From the NCBI GenBank assembly GCA_043802345.1, contig JAZDLC010000108.1, forward strand, positions 1 to 6,565: a DNA stretch of 6,565 nucleotides. Direction: 5' to 3'. The notes beneath the pieces are model-generated. The model made no database searches, had not been told where the DNA came from, and saw only the letters and a list, made by a program, of their open reading frames with translations. Of this stretch, positions 5,862 to 6,565 are shown in pieces. This DNA comes from JAZDLC01 sp043802345 (lineage in GTDB: Bacteria > Planctomycetota > B15-G4 > JADJEK01). The translations under genes were made by a program, and so were the position numbers. The first letter of the stretch is position 1; each line of letters starts with the position of its first letter.

Positions 5862-6329
5862 GTGCAGATCTCTGAAGTCCGGGTCAAGCTGGTCGAGAAC
5901 CGCAGCGAGAAGCTCCAGGCTTTTTGCACCATCACTCTGGACGACGATTTCGTGGTCCGGGACATCAAGGTCATCGACGGCAACCGTGGCCCGTTCGTGG
6001 CCATGCCGAGCCGCAAGCTCACGGACCGTTGTCCAAGGTGCGGCACCAAGAACCACCTGCGGTCGAAATACTGCAACGACTGCGGGAGCCGTCAGCCGGT
6101 GAATCGCGCCCGTGCCGACACTCGGGGGCGGGCCAGACTGCACACCGACATCGCTCATCCGATCAACGCCGGATGCAGGGAATTCATCGAACAGACGATT
6201 CTCGAGGCTTTCCAGTCCGAGTTGGAGAAGGCCAAGTCACCGGACTACGTCCCACCCAATCTGGACGAGTTCGACGATTACGATGAGTATTCGCCGCCAC
6301 CCGAGCGTGAGGCTGCCGGAGGGTCCTGA
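5862..6329 (+). CDS. spoVG: SpoVG-family protein with an inserted zinc ribbon and acidic C-terminal tail
   Basis: SpoVG proteins are small site-specific DNA- and RNA-binding regulators, best known in Firmicutes and Borrelia. Residues 1-50 are classic SpoVG: MQISEVRVKLVE, then FCTITLDDDFVVRDIKVIDG (21-40) and GPFVAMPSRK (43-52). Its second conserved block, DIAHPINAGCREFIEQTIL, spans 96-114. Between them, where Firmicutes proteins have a short loop, sits a zinc ribbon: Cys57, Cys60, Cys71 and Cys74 (C-X2-C-X10-C-X2-C), plus a basic stretch 77-92. Residues 128-155 form an acidic, Pro-rich, probably disordered tail (NLDEFDDYDEY). At 155 residues it is much longer than the roughly 85-100 of Firmicutes SpoVG. 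I recall this ribbon-bearing form in Planctomycetota. It lies 21 nt after ispE and 8 nt before the DUF2520 gene. The regulatory target cannot be read from the sequence. Confidence 0.92.
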   Translation: MQISEVRVKLVENRSEKLQAFCTITLDDDFVVRDIKVIDGNRGPFVAMPSRKLTDRCPRCGTKNHLRSKYCNDCGSRQPVNRARADTRGRARLHTDIAHPINAGCREFIEQTILEAFQSELEKAKSPDYVPPNLDEFDDYDEYSPPPEREAAGGS

Positions 6330-6337
6330 GGCTTCCC

Positions 6338-6565
6338 TTGACTCCCAAGAACCTGGAAGACCGTCGGTTGGTGATCGTCGGCGCCGGCCTGGTTGGTCGT
6401 GCGCTGGGCAAGGCGCTGCGAGAGGCCGGCCTTCCGGTGGCAGCCGTGATCTCCCGCTCGAAGAGCCGGGCTCGGCAGGCTTGTCGTTTCATCGGCGAGG
6501 GTGATCCGTCGACCGACCCGGCCGACGCCGCCAGCGGGAACCTCCTGATGTTGGCGACCATCGAC
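6338..6565 (+). CDS. Rossmann-fold/DUF2520-type oxidoreductase, N-terminal part (continues past window)
   Basis: The frame opens at TTG 6338, 8 nt after the spoVG stop, and runs to the window edge without a stop, giving 76 residues. LVIVGAGLVGRALGKALREA (11-30) is a dinucleotide-binding Rossmann motif with G15-A-G-L-V-G20. AAVISRSKSRARQA follows strand 2, and its S39-R40-S41 hints at NADP preference. NLLMLATID at the end matches the strand reaching the cofactor. This order is that of the Rossmann-like domain of DUF2520 proteins (COG5495 type), although ProC-like or other NAD(P)-dependent enzymes remain possible because the diagnostic C-terminal domain is outside the window. Such genes are often near panB/panC. 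Some relatives (PanG, as I recall) reduce ketopantoate to pantoate, PanC's substrate. The start is uncertain: GGAGGG (6318-6323) lies 14 nt upstream of TTG, and TGAGG (6327-6331) lies 6 nt upstream. Confidence 0.72.
   Translation, partial: MTPKNLEDRRLVIVGAGLVGRALGKALREAGLPVAAVISRSKSRARQACRFIGEGDPSTDPADAASGNLLMLATID

Noticed and set aside
1..6565. Search for a defence system, mobile element, CRISPR array or tRNA
   Set aside because: I saw no transposase or integrase motifs, direct-repeat arrays, tRNA-like cloverleaf or toxin-antitoxin pair. The region is mainly housekeeping genes.

Overview
The window (6,565 bases, GC-rich throughout) reads as ordinary bacterial chromosome with every supported gene on the + strand. 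The best lineage clue is the SpoVG-family protein at 5862-6329. It carries a four-cysteine zinc ribbon in the middle of the SpoVG fold, a form I associate with Planctomycetota. The large secreted protein with secretin-like modules at 271-2049 and the general gene style fit that phylum or a close relative. This assignment is inference from protein character, not from a marker search.

Layout. Bases 3-251 hold the 3' end of an unrecognised gene. It is followed 19 nt later by a 592-residue predicted secreted protein with two related beta-rich modules resembling secretin segments (271-2049). A perfect 17-bp GC-rich hairpin (2079-2118) separates this from a lipoprotein with a CX4R phosphatase-like domain (2147-2713). 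After a 54-nt gap carrying an extended -10 promoter candidate comes a tightly packed five-gene run. It consists of a PssA-FolK fusion (2768-4081), panC (4078-4947, 4-nt overlap), ispE (4977-5840), a spoVG-like gene (5862-6329) and the start of a Rossmann/DUF2520 gene that runs off the window (6338-6565).

How the genes fit together. The five-gene run looks like one housekeeping operon joining phospholipid synthesis (PssA), folate synthesis (FolK), pantothenate/CoA synthesis (PanC, possibly also the DUF2520 protein as a ketopantoate reductase), isoprenoid precursor synthesis (IspE) and a nucleic-acid-binding regulator (SpoVG-like). All four genes after the fusion appear to use non-ATG starts (TTG, GTG, GTG, TTG).

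Most notable points: the single-frame fusion of an integral-membrane phosphatidylserine synthase to the cytosolic folate enzyme HPPK; the zinc-ribbon SpoVG next to ispE, echoing the Firmicutes neighbourhood; the DUF2520 gene in a panC operon; and an AT-rich, rare-codon patch inside ispE with a consensus -35 box. I found no mobile element, CRISPR array, tRNA or rRNA. No gene-free stretch exceeds 300 bases.
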